NCBI RefSeq assembly: GCF_048751585.1
Contig: NZ_JAZHOB010000011.1
Location: forward strand, 62,001-126,000
Source: G025836975 sp048751585
Lineage (GTDB): Bacteria > Pseudomonadota > Gammaproteobacteria > Burkholderiales > Burkholderiaceae_B
Reading direction: 5' to 3'
DNA length: 64,000 bases
How positions within the stretch are numbered: position 1 is the first letter of the stretch; the number at the start of each line of letters is the position of its first letter. This document shows, one piece after another, positions 1-9,119 of this stretch. The position numbers and the translations under genes were made by a program. The notes beneath the pieces were generated by a model that saw nothing but the letters and a program-made list of their open reading frames with translations, did no database searches and was not told the DNA's origin.

Positions 1-693
1 GCCCAGGCGCAGCGCCTCGTCCAGATCGTGGGTGATGAAAACGATAGTCTTGTTCAACTGCGCCTGCAATTGCAGCAACTGGTCCTGCATCTCCCGGCGT
101 ATAAGCGGGTCCAGCGCTGAAAAAGCCTCGTCCATCAGGAGGATTTCGGCATCAGTGGCCAGAGCGCGGGCCAGGCCCACCCGCTGCTGCATGCCGCCCG
201 AAAGCTGATGCGGATACTGGTTCTCAAAGCCGGCCAGGCCGACCTGCTCCAGCCAGTGCCGCGCCCGCTCGCGGCGCTCCTTCTTGCCCATGCCCTGCAC
301 CCTAAGGCCGTAGGCCACGTTCTCGATGACGCTGCGGTGGGGAAACAAGCCAAAACGCTGGAACACCATGCTCATTTTTTGCTGGCGGAATTTCTCCAGG
401 GCGGACTTGCCCAACGTGACCACGTCGACGCCGTCGACCAGTATCTGTCCCGCGCTGGGTTCGATAAGGCGATTGAAATGGCGGATAAGGGTGGACTTGC
501 CCGAACCGGACAAACCCATGATCACATAGATGCTGCCCTCTTCGATGGACAGGCTGATGTCGCGCAGGCCCAGCGTATGGCCGCTTTTGGCCAGCAATTC
601 TTCCTTGCTGATGCCGCCCTGCGCCGCCTCCAGCCAGCGCTCGGGGCGCGGGCCGAATACCTTGAAGATATTTCGTACTTCGATCTTGCTCAT
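1..693 (-). CDS. proV: Glycine betaine/proline ABC transporter ATP-binding protein ProV (3' end cut by window)
   Basis: This is the ATPase of a betaine/proline-betaine osmoprotectant importer; it hydrolyses ATP at the cytoplasmic face of the ProW channel. The visible 231 residues hold a Walker A GLSGSGKST (about 60-68), the Q-loop (Q112), the signature LSGGMQQR (164-171), Walker B ILLMDEA (184-190) and the H-loop His222. The N-terminal extension before the ABC core (residues 1-40) is typical of ProV/OpuAA. ATG at 693 lies one base after the proW stop (TGACATG), so translation is coupled. The C-terminal third, where ProV proteins carry CBS domains, is outside the window and cannot be judged. 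Order proX-proW-proV on the minus strand makes this the last gene of the operon. Confidence 0.93.
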   Translation of the reverse strand, partial: MSKIEVRNIFKVFGPRPERWLEAAQGGISKEELLAKSGHTLGLRDISLSIEEGSIYVIMGLSGSGKSTLIRHFNRLIEPSAGQILVDGVDVVTLGKSALEKFRQQKMSMVFQRFGLFPHRSVIENVAYGLRVQGMGKKERRERARHWLEQVGLAGFENQYPHQLSGGMQQRVGLARALATDAEILLMDEAFSALDPLIRREMQDQLLQLQAQLNKTIVFITHDLDEALRLG

Positions 694-694
694 G

Positions 695-1546
695 TCAGGC
701 TCCCCTTTGCTGGCGACGCCCGAACTGCTGCGTAATCCGGTCGAAGACGATGGCGATGATCACGATGCCCAGGCCGGCCAGCACGCCGCGGCCCACCTGC
801 AAGCGATTGATGCCTTGCAAGACCTCGTAGCCCAGGCCCCGAACACCTATCATGGATGCGATAACCACCATGGCCAAGGCCATCATCGTGGTCTGGTTGA
901 TGCCGGCCATGATATTGGGCATGGCCAGCGGCAGCTGCACGCCGAACAATTGCTTGACCCGGTTCGCGCCAAAGGCCCGCGAGGCCTCGAGCACCTCGCT
1001 GTCGACCAGCCGTATGCCCAGGTCGGTCAGGCGTATGACGGGCGGCACGGCATAGATGATGGTGGCGATAATAGCGGCGATCTTGCCCAGGTTGAACAGC
1101 ATGACGACCGGAATCAGGTACACAAAACTGGGCATGGTCTGCATCACGTCCAGAATGGGAAGCATGATGGCGCGCAGCCACTTGAAGCTGGCCATCAGGA
1201 TGCCCATCGGTATCCCTATCGCCACCGATATGGCCACGGCCACGATCATCAATGACAGCGTTTGCATGGCCGCGTCCCACAAGCCAATGAAGCCGATCAG
1301 GCACAGCATGGCGCCGATGATCAGGGAGAAGCCGACACGGCGGCTGGCAAACCAGGCCAGCGCCATGATGGCCAAGACCACGGCCCACCACGGCGAGTAG
1401 CGCACGACCTGGTCCATCCAGATCAGCACGTCCAGCAAAGGCTGGGTCAAGGCACGCAGCAGGTCGGAATAATTGGAAACGATATTGCCGACGAAATCGT
1501 CGATCGGCGCCCGCAGAGCACGCGGGGAAATGAATTCGGGAAACAT
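695..1546 (-). CDS. proW: Glycine betaine/proline ABC transporter permease ProW
   Basis: This is the inner-membrane channel subunit of the ProXWV importer, about 283 residues with several hydrophobic segments. The ATPase-coupling loop of binding-protein-dependent permeases is clear in the C-terminal half (EASRAFGANRVKQLFGVQLP). A longer frame runs upstream to 1618, but I chose ATG 1546 (MFPEFISPRAL) because ACGGAG lies 8 bases before it and homologues begin with a short soluble N-terminus followed by the first membrane segment. It lies between the binding protein (108 bp upstream) and proV (stop and start one base apart). Confidence 0.92.
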   Translation of the reverse strand: MFPEFISPRALRAPIDDFVGNIVSNYSDLLRALTQPLLDVLIWMDQVVRYSPWWAVVLAIMALAWFASRRVGFSLIIGAMLCLIGFIGLWDAAMQTLSLMIVAVAISVAIGIPMGILMASFKWLRAIMLPILDVMQTMPSFVYLIPVVMLFNLGKIAAIIATIIYAVPPVIRLTDLGIRLVDSEVLEASRAFGANRVKQLFGVQLPLAMPNIMAGINQTTMMALAMVVIASMIGVRGLGYEVLQGINRLQVGRGVLAGLGIVIIAIVFDRITQQFGRRQQRGA

Positions 1547-1654
1547 AAAATCAACTCCGTAAAACTCGTGAAGGCGGCGACCCATGTGGATCGACCGCCT
1601 GGAAAACCGCCGGCGCACGACCGGCCGCCCCTTGCGGGGCCGGATTCACGAATG

Positions 1655-2716
1655 CTAAAGAGCGGCTTTTACGCGTCCCGCCACATCGGTTGGCAGCCAT
1701 TTGCCCCAGACTTCGCCCTGGTTCTGCAAAAACCACTTGGCCACGTCGACGGGCTCGGCTTCGTTCTCTTCCATGTAGGCCATGACCTTGTCCATGAGCG
1801 GCAGAGGCACCGACACCTTGGACAGGAATTCGGTCAGCTTGGGCGCATCCTGGCTGAACCGGGTGCTTACCGCGGTAAAGACCGGATTTTCGGGGTAGGC
1901 GCTGGGCTCGGGATTGGCGCAATTCGGGTCGGTCAAGCAGGCGTGCCTGGATTTGTCGTAGGCCGGCAGGTCCAGCTTGACCAGGTCCATGGAGCCCACC
2001 AGCGGAGTGGGGTACCAGTAGTAGAAAACGATGTTTTCCTTGCGCTTGTAGGCGGCGGTCAGGGCCGCTTTCTGGGTAGCCCCGGTTCCGGGGGAAAACA
2101 GGGTGAAGGTATCGCCCAGGCCCAGCGCCTTGAACAAGTTGCCGCTGACCACCTCGCAACCCCAGCCCGCCGGGCAGCCGTAGAAGCGGCCTTTGGTGGG
2201 TTCCTCGGGGTCTTTGAATTGGTCCTTGAATTTGGGCAGGTCGGCGGCTTTCTTCAGTTCGGGCAAGCGTTCGGCCGTATAGCGCGGTATGAACCAGGCT
2301 TCGCCGCCCATATAGATATCGCCTATGCGCTTGACCTTGCCGGTGGCCTCGGCCTTGGCCCAGGGCTCGGATACGCTGTTAAGCCAGATTTCTGTGTTGA
2401 TGTCCAGGTCGCCGCGCTCCAGGGCGGCAAGCGCCGGCAAGGTTTCGGTGGGCAGGACTTCGGATTTGCACCCATAGCCTTTTTCGGCGATAAAGCGCTC
2501 GACCTCGACCAGGACCAGGTTGGATTCCCAGTTCATGCCGCCGAATTTGACGGGACGATCGATTTCGCATTGGGGGGTCTCGGCGGCGTGAGCGGCATTG
2601 CCCAAGCCATAAAAGCCGAAAAGCGCCGCCAGGCCTAGGCCCAGGGCAAGCCGCGAGAAGCGCGACGAGGCGTTCGACGAGAACGCGCGATGTGAAGGGT
2701 TCACATTGAAAGACAT
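1655..2716 (-). CDS. proX: Glycine betaine/proline-binding periplasmic protein ProX
   Basis: This is the periplasmic substrate receptor of the importer (OpuAC family), 353 residues. Residues 1-44 form a long signal peptide with hydrophobic core LALGLGLAALFGFYGLG and a probable cleavage site after AHA. The mature protein has the OpuAC-like opening (VKFGGMNWESN) and several tryptophans of the sort that form a quaternary-amine cage (GEAWFIPRY, YYWYPTPL). The start is ATG 2716, with GGAGG 9 bases upstream; the frame extends upstream without a ribosome site. It is first in the proXWV operon. The exact substrate (glycine betaine, proline betaine or choline) cannot be decided from the sequence. Confidence 0.9.
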   Translation of the reverse strand: MSFNVNPSHRAFSSNASSRFSRLALGLGLAALFGFYGLGNAAHAAETPQCEIDRPVKFGGMNWESNLVLVEVERFIAEKGYGCKSEVLPTETLPALAALERGDLDINTEIWLNSVSEPWAKAEATGKVKRIGDIYMGGEAWFIPRYTAERLPELKKAADLPKFKDQFKDPEEPTKGRFYGCPAGWGCEVVSGNLFKALGLGDTFTLFSPGTGATQKAALTAAYKRKENIVFYYWYPTPLVGSMDLVKLDLPAYDKSRHACLTDPNCANPEPSAYPENPVFTAVSTRFSQDAPKLTEFLSKVSVPLPLMDKVMAYMEENEAEPVDVAKWFLQNQGEVWGKWLPTDVAGRVKAAL

Positions 2717-2999
2717 GGCTGTTTGCCTCCTTAAGTAACGTGGACGCAGCGATGCAGCAGCGTGCGCCAAGGCTAAGGGGGTGTGCGGAAGACGGAAGGC
2801 CGCCGATACATACCGACACTAGCGTGAAGAGTACGGGGTACTCGTTGACAGGTAATGGGGTCGTGGGGACCCACCATACGCCAGATTGAAAAAAACTATG
2901 AAGTTTGCAGCATTTTAAGAGAAATTGCCGTTAAATGTAAACCAGTAATAACCCTCTTGCCGAAAACGACCGTTTCCGCCACCCTAGGCGACGACCAAA
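2717..2999. other. Non-coding upstream region of proXWV
   Basis: This interval of about 280 bases between proX and the cfa terminator has no convincing gene; the open frames crossing it are shadows. It should hold the proXWV promoter. A perfect dyad GAGTAC-GGG-GTACTC at 2829-2843 is the most obvious structure and could be an osmotic-response operator, but I cannot assign a protein to it. Confidence 0.4.
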
Positions 3000-3023
3000 A
3001 AAAGCGCGGCGAACCGCGCTTTT
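3000..3023 (-). terminator. Intrinsic terminator of cfa
   Basis: A perfect 10-bp stem (3000-3009 with 3014-3023) and a four-base loop are followed on the minus strand by a run of T. It sits 2 bases beyond the cfa stop codon. Confidence 0.85.
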
Positions 3024-3025
3024 CA

Positions 3026-4279
3026 TCATTTGTAAATGTAGTCCCGCCGCCAGGGGTAGGACAGGTCGGCCGGATGGTCAAGCTCGTCGTGGCGGCCATG
3101 GGTGCGCGGCTGCGCCAGCACCTGATGCAGGGCGATCCAGCCATGCTCGAAACCCATGGCGCAGCCGGCAAGATACATGCGGTAGGCGCGCAACGAGCGT
3201 TCGCCCTGCTCGCCCGGCAAGGCCTTGCGCGCCTCCGGCAGGCAGGCTTCCAGCGCATCGCTCCAGGCCCAAAGGGTGCGGGCGTAATGCGGACGCAGGT
3301 TTTCGATATCCAGGTCTTCAAGGCCGCCTTCGGTCAGGCTTTCCAGCACATGGCTGATATGGGTAAGCTCGCCGCCGGGAAAAATATACTTTTCGATGAA
3401 TTCGCCCATTCCGGCGCCCAGTTCGGCATTGTCCACTCCGCCGGCGGTAATGCCGTGGTTCATGACCAGCCCCCCCGGACGGACCAGCCTCCTGAGCTTG
3501 GAAAAATAGCCTTCCAGTTGGGCGCGGCCCACGTGTTCGAACATGCCCACCGAGGCGATCTTGTCGTAGGGCCGGCTCTCGTCCAGCTTGCGGTAGTCCA
3601 GCAATTCCATGCGCACCCGCCCCTCCAGGCCCTTTTCCTGGATCAGGCGGTTTACGTGGGCGTGCTGGTTCTTGGACAGCGTGATGCCGGTGGCATCGAC
3701 ACCGTAATTCTCGGCCGCCCACAACAGCAGGCCGCCCCAGCCGGCGCCCACGTCCAGAAAACGCTCGCCCTGGCTCAGCTTGAGCTTGCGGCAGATGTGA
3801 TCGAGCTTGGCTTCCTGGGCTTGCGCCACGGTCATGTCGGGCGAGCGGAAATAGGCGCATGAGTACACGCGGCGCGGGTCCAGCCACAGCGCATAGAAAT
3901 CATCGGATAAGTCGTAGTGGAACTGAATCTGGCGCGCATCGCGGTCGATGGAGTGGCGCCATACCGACACCAGGCGCCGGATGAGTTCGGTCAAGCGGCC
4001 CACGCGCGCCGCCTCGATCGGCGAGCCCGGCAAGATGGCCGCTGCCAGCCGCATCAGATCACGCATCGAACCGTCGATGTCGAACTTGCCTTCGACGTAA
4101 TCCTCGCCCAGCATGCCCACCTGTCCCGTGGATAGATGCGCCAGCGTGGAGCGATCCTTGACGGTAAGGCGGATTTCCGCATCGGGCGAACCCACTTTCT
4201 GGCCATCCGGCATGATGACCTGGACGGGCAAAGGCAAAGATGCCAACTTAGTTTCAACAACAGACAAGACCGAACTCAA
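3026..4279 (-). CDS. cfa: Cyclopropane-fatty-acyl-phospholipid synthase family methyltransferase
   Basis: This enzyme transfers a methylene group from S-adenosylmethionine to cis double bonds of membrane phospholipid acyl chains. The protein is 417 residues, slightly longer than E. coli Cfa. The N-terminal region (1-110) resembles the lipid-binding part of the family. The SAM core begins near 115 with the family signature HYDLSDDFY (121-129), the active-site region YSCAYF (Cys141) and motif I DVGAGWGG (176-183), followed by the MFEHVG and MNHGIT segments. It is divergent from the neighbouring drug exporter and has its own terminator. Other SAM-dependent lipid methyltransferases of this superfamily are possible, but length and motifs favour Cfa. 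Confidence 0.88.
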   Translation of the reverse strand: MSSVLSVVETKLASLPLPVQVIMPDGQKVGSPDAEIRLTVKDRSTLAHLSTGQVGMLGEDYVEGKFDIDGSMRDLMRLAAAILPGSPIEAARVGRLTELIRRLVSVWRHSIDRDARQIQFHYDLSDDFYALWLDPRRVYSCAYFRSPDMTVAQAQEAKLDHICRKLKLSQGERFLDVGAGWGGLLLWAAENYGVDATGITLSKNQHAHVNRLIQEKGLEGRVRMELLDYRKLDESRPYDKIASVGMFEHVGRAQLEGYFSKLRRLVRPGGLVMNHGITAGGVDNAELGAGMGEFIEKYIFPGGELTHISHVLESLTEGGLEDLDIENLRPHYARTLWAWSDALEACLPEARKALPGEQGERSLRAYRMYLAGCAMGFEHGWIALHQVLAQPRTHGRHDELDHPADLSYPWRRDYIYK

Positions 4280-4366
4280 GGCCGACTCCCCATGTGAAAT
4301 TAGCGTGGTGAAAATAGTGCCACATATTCCCGCGGAAGGGAATTCGGTCTATACAAGCGTGCTAAG

Positions 4367-5635
4367 ATGGCAGCCGATATCACCCAGGCACATCCACCGC
4401 TCCGCCGTGGCGGATCGCGCGATGCGCCCCCTCTCTTGATGCCTCCTGTACAAAGCTCCCTGACCGTCATCCCTCGCTGGCTCATCCTGATGGGCCTGCT
4501 GACTGCCCTGGGGCCCCTGGCCATCGACATGTACCTGCCGGCGTTTCCCGCCATCGTCCAGGGTTTGGGGACCACGCAGGGACACGTCGAACGCACGCTG
4601 GCCAGCTATCTGTTCGGCCTGGCGCTGGCCCAGATATTCTATGGCCCCTTCGCCGACCGCTACGGCCGCAAGCCGCCCCTGATCCTTGGGCTGGTCATTT
4701 TCATTGCCGCATCGATCGCTTGCGGCTTCACCCATGACATCGAACACCTGACCTTCTGGCGCATCGCCCAGGCTTTCGGCGGCGCCGCCGGCATCGTCAT
4801 ACCGCGCGCCGTCATACGCGATAATTTCGATACGCGGGATGCCTCCAAGGCGCTTTCCCTGCTTATGCTGGTCATGGGCGTCACACCCATCCTGGCTCCC
4901 ATCCTGGGCGGCCAAGTGCTGGCCTTCGGAAGCTGGCGCGGAATCTTCGCCATCATGGCGGCCTGCGGAGGCCTGCTGCTGGTGGGAGTGGTATGGACCA
5001 TGCGGGAAACGCTGAATCCCGAAAAAGTCATTCCGCTGGGCCTGGACATCATTGCCAGAAACTATCTGGCCCTGCTGCGCCACCGGCGCTTCATGTGCTA
5101 CACCCTGGCGGGCGGCTTCGGCTCGGCAGGCATGTTCGCCTATATATCGGGATCGCCCCGCGTATTCATCGAGATTTTCCAGGTCGAGCCCCGGTATTTC
5201 GGGCTGCTGTTCGCCGTCAACGCGGCCTCGCTCATCATCGCCTCGCAAGTCAGCGCCCGCCTGCTCAACCGCCACACTCCGGAAGCGCTGTTGCGGATCG
5301 CGCAGCGCAGCCTGGTGATCATGACGCTGCTTGGACTGATTCTGACCTTGGCCGGCGTCATCAATCTGACGCTGCTCATGATCTGCCTGGCCGGTTTCAT
5401 GGCCAGTCAAGGCTTCGTCAACCCGAACGCCGCCGCGCTGGCGCTGCGCGAACAGGGCAACCGCCTGGGCGTGGCATCGGCGCTTATGGGCACACTGCAA
5501 ATGCTGTGCGGAGCAAGCGCCGGTCTGGCCATCAGCGCCTGGCAATCGACCACGGCGCTGCCGCTGACCGGTCTACTGGCCTTGTGCGCCTGCCTTTCGT
5601 GGCTATTTGGACGCATTGCACTAAAGGCAACTTGA
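4367..5635 (+). CDS. bcr: Bcr/CflA family drug-resistance MFS transporter
   Basis: This is an inner-membrane proton-driven exporter of 422 residues with 12 predicted membrane segments. The DHA1/Bcr hallmarks are present: LGPLAIDMYLPAFP in the first helix, the loop 2-3 motif GPFADRYGRKPPLI, and the helix-5 antiporter region GVTPILAPILGG. The start could be ATG 4367 or the internal ATG at 4439 (MPPVQSSLTV), which lies directly before the first helix; neither has a strong ribosome site. It diverges from cfa, and the rpmB promoter overlaps its stop codon. The family exports drugs such as bicyclomycin or florfenicol; the actual substrate is unknown. Confidence 0.87.
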   Translation: MAADITQAHPPLRRGGSRDAPPLLMPPVQSSLTVIPRWLILMGLLTALGPLAIDMYLPAFPAIVQGLGTTQGHVERTLASYLFGLALAQIFYGPFADRYGRKPPLILGLVIFIAASIACGFTHDIEHLTFWRIAQAFGGAAGIVIPRAVIRDNFDTRDASKALSLLMLVMGVTPILAPILGGQVLAFGSWRGIFAIMAACGGLLLVGVVWTMRETLNPEKVIPLGLDIIARNYLALLRHRRFMCYTLAGGFGSAGMFAYISGSPRVFIEIFQVEPRYFGLLFAVNAASLIIASQVSARLLNRHTPEALLRIAQRSLVIMTLLGLILTLAGVINLTLLMICLAGFMASQGFVNPNAAALALREQGNRLGVASALMGTLQMLCGASAGLAISAWQSTTALPLTGLLALCACLSWLFGRIALKAT

Positions 5636-5661
5636 TAAAACAACCATTTTCGTATTAGAAT
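5632..5661 (+). promoter_or_regulatory. Predicted sigma70 promoter for rpmB-rpmG
   Basis: TTGATA (5632-5637), an 18-base spacer and TAGAAT (5656-5661). The -35 overlaps the stop codon of the upstream transporter gene. A leader of about 115 bases follows before the rpmB start. Confidence 0.6.
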
Positions 5662-5785
5662 GCTAGGCTTTACAGATACAACAGCCTGGTTGCCGGCACA
5701 TACCACAGGGGGTAGAACCCCCAAGGGTTGGGCACAAGACCGAAGCAGATTAATCGTATCCAAGCAAATTTTAAGGGGTATTACC

Positions 5786-6022
5786 ATGGCACGCGTATGC
5801 CAAGTTACCGGCAAAGGCCCAATGGTGGGCAACAATGTTTCGCACGCAAACAATAAAACCAAGCGTCGCTTTTTACCTAACTTGCAATCGCGCCGTTTCT
5901 GGGTTGAAAGCGAGAACCGCTGGGTTCGCCTGCGTGTTTCGACCAATGCGCTGCGCACCATCGACAAGAACGGCATCGATTCCGTTCTGGCCGATCTGCG
6001 TGCCCGCGGCGAACTGGCTTAA
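5786..6022 (+). CDS. rpmB: 50S ribosomal protein L28
   Basis: This large-subunit ribosomal protein has 78 residues, the normal size for L28. It begins MARVCQVTGKGPMVGNNVSHA and contains the conserved KRRFLPNLQ segment. ATG 5786 is chosen over upstream in-frame starts because AAGGGG lies 9 bases before it. It is followed 46 bases later by rpmG, the usual rpmB-rpmG pair. Confidence 0.97.
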   Translation: MARVCQVTGKGPMVGNNVSHANNKTKRRFLPNLQSRRFWVESENRWVRLRVSTNALRTIDKNGIDSVLADLRARGELA

Positions 6023-6068
6023 TCAAGCCGGTTCAAGACGCTAGCGATCTAACCTTCAGGAGCTCAAC

Positions 6069-6236
6069 ATGGCAAAAGGTATCCGCGAGAAAATCAAGCT
6101 CGAATCCACAGCCGGCACCGGTCATTTCTACACGACCACCAAGAACAAGCGCAACATGCCCGAGAAAATGCTGATCAAGAAATTTGATCCCGTTGCTCGC
6201 AAGCACGTTGACTACAAGGAAACCAAGCTCAAATAA
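6069..6236 (+). CDS. rpmG: 50S ribosomal protein L33
   Basis: This large-subunit ribosomal protein of 55 residues begins MAKGIREKIKLESTAGTGHF and ends KHVDYKETKLK, a full match to the L33 pattern. It lacks the zinc-binding cysteines found in some L33 paralogues, so it is the C-minus type. CAGGAG lies 8 bases before ATG 6069. It is the second gene of the rpmB-rpmG unit. Confidence 0.97.
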   Translation: MAKGIREKIKLESTAGTGHFYTTTKNKRNMPEKMLIKKFDPVARKHVDYKETKLK

Positions 6237-6323
6237 AGAGCTTGCCTGCGGCGCTTGCGCGCTGTCCGCACCGGTTCACCCCGGCCGGTTCTTGCAGTTG
6301 GCGCTTTGCCCGGATTCCTTGCG

Positions 6324-6348
6324 AACCCCGCCTCGGCGGGGTTTTTTA
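6324..6348 (+). terminator. Intrinsic terminator of rpmB-rpmG
   Basis: A G/C-rich stem CCCCGC-CTCG-GCGGGG (6326-6341) is followed by TTTTTT. It lies about 90 bases after the rpmG stop. Confidence 0.88.
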
Positions 6349-6453
6349 TCGCCCGGCCGCCGGACGCAATCCAAACACGCCGCAAATGAGCGTGTGCGAA
6401 GCATCCTATAATGCATGGTTTGCACACAACCTCTCACGAACTTCCCGGATCCC

Positions 6454-9111
6454 ATGCAGGAACGCTACAGCCCCAACGACGTCGAAAAAACCTCCCACCA
6501 GAATTGGGAGTCGCGCGACGCTTATCGTGTCACCGAAAACGCCAAAGCCGCCGACGGCTCGCCCAAGCCCAAGTTCTATGCATGTTCGATGCTGCCCTAT
6601 CCCAGCGGCAAGCTGCACATGGGCCATGTGCGCAACTACACCATTAACGACATGATGACGCGCCAGTTGCGCATGCGCGGCTATAACGTCCTGATGCCCA
6701 TGGGCTGGGACGCCTTCGGCATGCCGGCCGAAAATGCCGCCATCAAGTCGCAGGTACCGCCCGCCAAGTGGACCTACGACAATATCGCCTACATGAAGAA
6801 GCAGATGCAGGCGATGGGGCTGGCCATAGACTGGTCGCGTGAAATGTGCGCCTGCGATCCCAAGTATTACAAATGGAACCAGTGGCTGTTCCTGAAGATG
6901 CTTGAAAAAGGCATTGCTTATCGCAAGACCCAAGTCGTGAACTGGGATCCGGTCGACCAGACTGTACTGGCCAACGAGCAGGTCATCGACGGCCGGGGCT
7001 GGCGCTCCGGCGCGCTGGTCGAGAAACGCGAGATTCCGGGCTACTACCTGCGCATCACCGATTACGCGGAAGAGCTCATCGATCAGGTAAAGAACGGCCT
7101 GCCCGGCTGGCCCGAGCGCGTGCGCCTGATGCAGGAAAACTGGATAGGCAAAAGCGAAGGCGTGCGCTTCGCCTTCACGCACGACATCAAGGACGATGCA
7201 GGCCGGCTTATACAGGACGGACGCATGTACGTCTTTACGACGCGTGCCGACACCATCATGGGCGTCACCTTCTGCGCTGTGGCCCCCGAGCATCCACTGG
7301 CCACGCACGCGGCAAGCAAGAATGCGGAACTGGCTGCCTTCATCGAATCATGCAAACAGGGCGGCACCACCGAAGCCGAACTGGCCACGCGCGAAAAAGA
7401 AGGCATGCCCACAGGCCTGTCAGTCACCCATCCCCTTACCGGCGAACCTGTCCAGGTATGGGTGGGCAACTATGTGCTGATGAGCTATGGCGACGGCGCG
7501 GTCATGGGCGTGCCTGCACACGACGAACGCGATTTCGCTTTCGCCAAGAAGTACTCCCTGCCTATCAAGGACGTAGTTGCCGTCGAAGGCAAGACCTACT
7601 CCACCGATCAGTGGCGGGATTGGTATGGCGACAAGCAGCAGGGCCGCTGCATCAACTCCGGAAAGTACGATGGCCTTGCCCAGGCGCAAGCCGTCGATGC
7701 CGTAGCCGCCGACCTGGCGCAAAAAGGCCTGGGCGAAAAGCAGACCACCTGGCGCCTGCGCGACTGGGGCATTTCGCGCCAGCGCTATTGGGGCACCCCC
7801 ATACCCATCATCCACTGCCCGGACTGCGGCCCCGTGCCGGTGCCCGAGAAGGACCTGCCGGTCGTGCTGCCCGACGATTTGATTCCGGACGGCAGCGGCA
7901 ACCCGCTGGCCAAGCACGAAGGCTTTCTGTCCTGCCACTGCCCTAAATGCGGCGCGGCGGCCCGGCGCGAAACCGACACCATGGACACCTTCGTGGATTC
8001 GTCCTGGTATTTCATGCGCTATACCTCGCCCGACAACGACAACGCCATGGTTGATGAGCGCAACGATTACTGGATGCCGATGGACCAGTACATCGGCGGC
8101 ATCGAGCATGCGGTCCTGCACCTGCTGTATGCGCGCTTCTGGACGCGCGTCATGCGCGACCTGGGCCTGCTCAAGTTCGACGAGCCGTTCACCCGCCTGC
8201 TGTGCCAGGGCATGGTGCTCAATCATATCTATTCGCGCAAGAACGAAAACGGCGGCATCGAATACTTCTGGCCCGAGGAAGTGGAAAATATCTACGACGC
8301 CAAAGGCGCCATAACCGGCGCCAAGCGTATTTCGGACGGCTCGGCGGTTCAGTACGGCGGCATAGGCACGATGTCGAAATCCAAGAACAACGGGGTCGAT
8401 CCGCAATCGCTGATCGATTCCATGGGCGCGGATACCGCCCGCCTGTTCGTAATGTTCGCCAGCCCGCCCGAACAGACGCTGGAATGGTCGGACTCGGGCG
8501 TCGAGGGCGCCAACCGCTATTTACGCCGGCTCTGGTCGTTCTGCCACGCGCGGCAGGCCGACATCCGCAACGGCAACACCGGGGCCGCCGATTGGGCGGA
8601 TGCCGACGAAGCCTCCAAGGACCTGCGCCGCGAAATCCATACGCTGCTCAAACTGGCCGACTACGATTACCAGCGCATCCAGTACAACACCGTCGTGTCC
8701 ACCTGCATGAAAATGCTCAACGCGCTCGAATCGGCCACGCTTGCCGATACGGCGGTGGCCCGCCGCGCGCTGGCCGAGACCCTGTCCATACTGCTGCGTG
8801 TCCTGTATCCCGTCGTCCCGCACATTACCTGGCAATTGTGGCGGGACCTGGGCTACGACCAGGCTTATGGCGACCTGCTGGACGCACCCTGGCCGGCCGT
8901 CGACGAAGCCGCGCTGATCGCGGACCAAATCGAACTGGTGCTGCAAGTCAATGGCAAGCTGCGCGGATCCATCACGGTTCCCAATGGGGCCAGCAAAGAT
9001 GATATCGAACAGGCCGCTCGCGGGCATGAAGCCGCCGACCGCTACCTGGAAGGCCGTCCGGCCAAACGGGTAATCGTCGTTCCAGGCAAACTCGTCAACA
9101 TAGTCGGATAA
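6454..9111 (+). CDS. leuS: Leucyl-tRNA synthetase
   Basis: This enzyme charges tRNA-Leu with leucine and edits mischarged products. The 885-residue class I synthetase has the HIGH-type motif HMGH at 55-58 and the KMSKS-type motif TMSKS at 639-643. Between them lie the connective-peptide editing region and the LeuRS-specific Cys-rich insertion (CPDCGPVPV, CHCPKCG). The C-terminal anticodon-binding domain ends with KRVIVVPGKLVNIV. The frame extends upstream to 6415, but MQERYSPNDVEKTSHQNWE at 6454 is the typical LeuRS beginning. It leads the leuS-lptE-holA group. Confidence 0.97.
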   Translation: MQERYSPNDVEKTSHQNWESRDAYRVTENAKAADGSPKPKFYACSMLPYPSGKLHMGHVRNYTINDMMTRQLRMRGYNVLMPMGWDAFGMPAENAAIKSQVPPAKWTYDNIAYMKKQMQAMGLAIDWSREMCACDPKYYKWNQWLFLKMLEKGIAYRKTQVVNWDPVDQTVLANEQVIDGRGWRSGALVEKREIPGYYLRITDYAEELIDQVKNGLPGWPERVRLMQENWIGKSEGVRFAFTHDIKDDAGRLIQDGRMYVFTTRADTIMGVTFCAVAPEHPLATHAASKNAELAAFIESCKQGGTTEAELATREKEGMPTGLSVTHPLTGEPVQVWVGNYVLMSYGDGAVMGVPAHDERDFAFAKKYSLPIKDVVAVEGKTYSTDQWRDWYGDKQQGRCINSGKYDGLAQAQAVDAVAADLAQKGLGEKQTTWRLRDWGISRQRYWGTPIPIIHCPDCGPVPVPEKDLPVVLPDDLIPDGSGNPLAKHEGFLSCHCPKCGAAARRETDTMDTFVDSSWYFMRYTSPDNDNAMVDERNDYWMPMDQYIGGIEHAVLHLLYARFWTRVMRDLGLLKFDEPFTRLLCQGMVLNHIYSRKNENGGIEYFWPEEVENIYDAKGAITGAKRISDGSAVQYGGIGTMSKSKNNGVDPQSLIDSMGADTARLFVMFASPPEQTLEWSDSGVEGANRYLRRLWSFCHARQADIRNGNTGAADWADADEASKDLRREIHTLLKLADYDYQRIQYNTVVSTCMKMLNALESATLADTAVARRALAETLSILLRVLYPVVPHITWQLWRDLGYDQAYGDLLDAPWPAVDEAALIADQIELVLQVNGKLRGSITVPNGASKDDIEQAARGHEAADRYLEGRPAKRVIVVPGKLVNIVG

Positions 9112-9119
9112 AATCAGGC

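Noticed and set aside
1262..2638. Long plus-strand frame (458 codons) across proW and proX
   Set aside because: It is the antisense shadow of two well-supported minus-strand genes, with no ribosome site and no recognisable product.
4349..5545. 398-codon minus-strand frame across the Bcr/CflA gene
   Set aside because: Composition (many Q, G, R, H) is typical of an antisense shadow in high-GC DNA; the plus-strand gene has clear transporter motifs.
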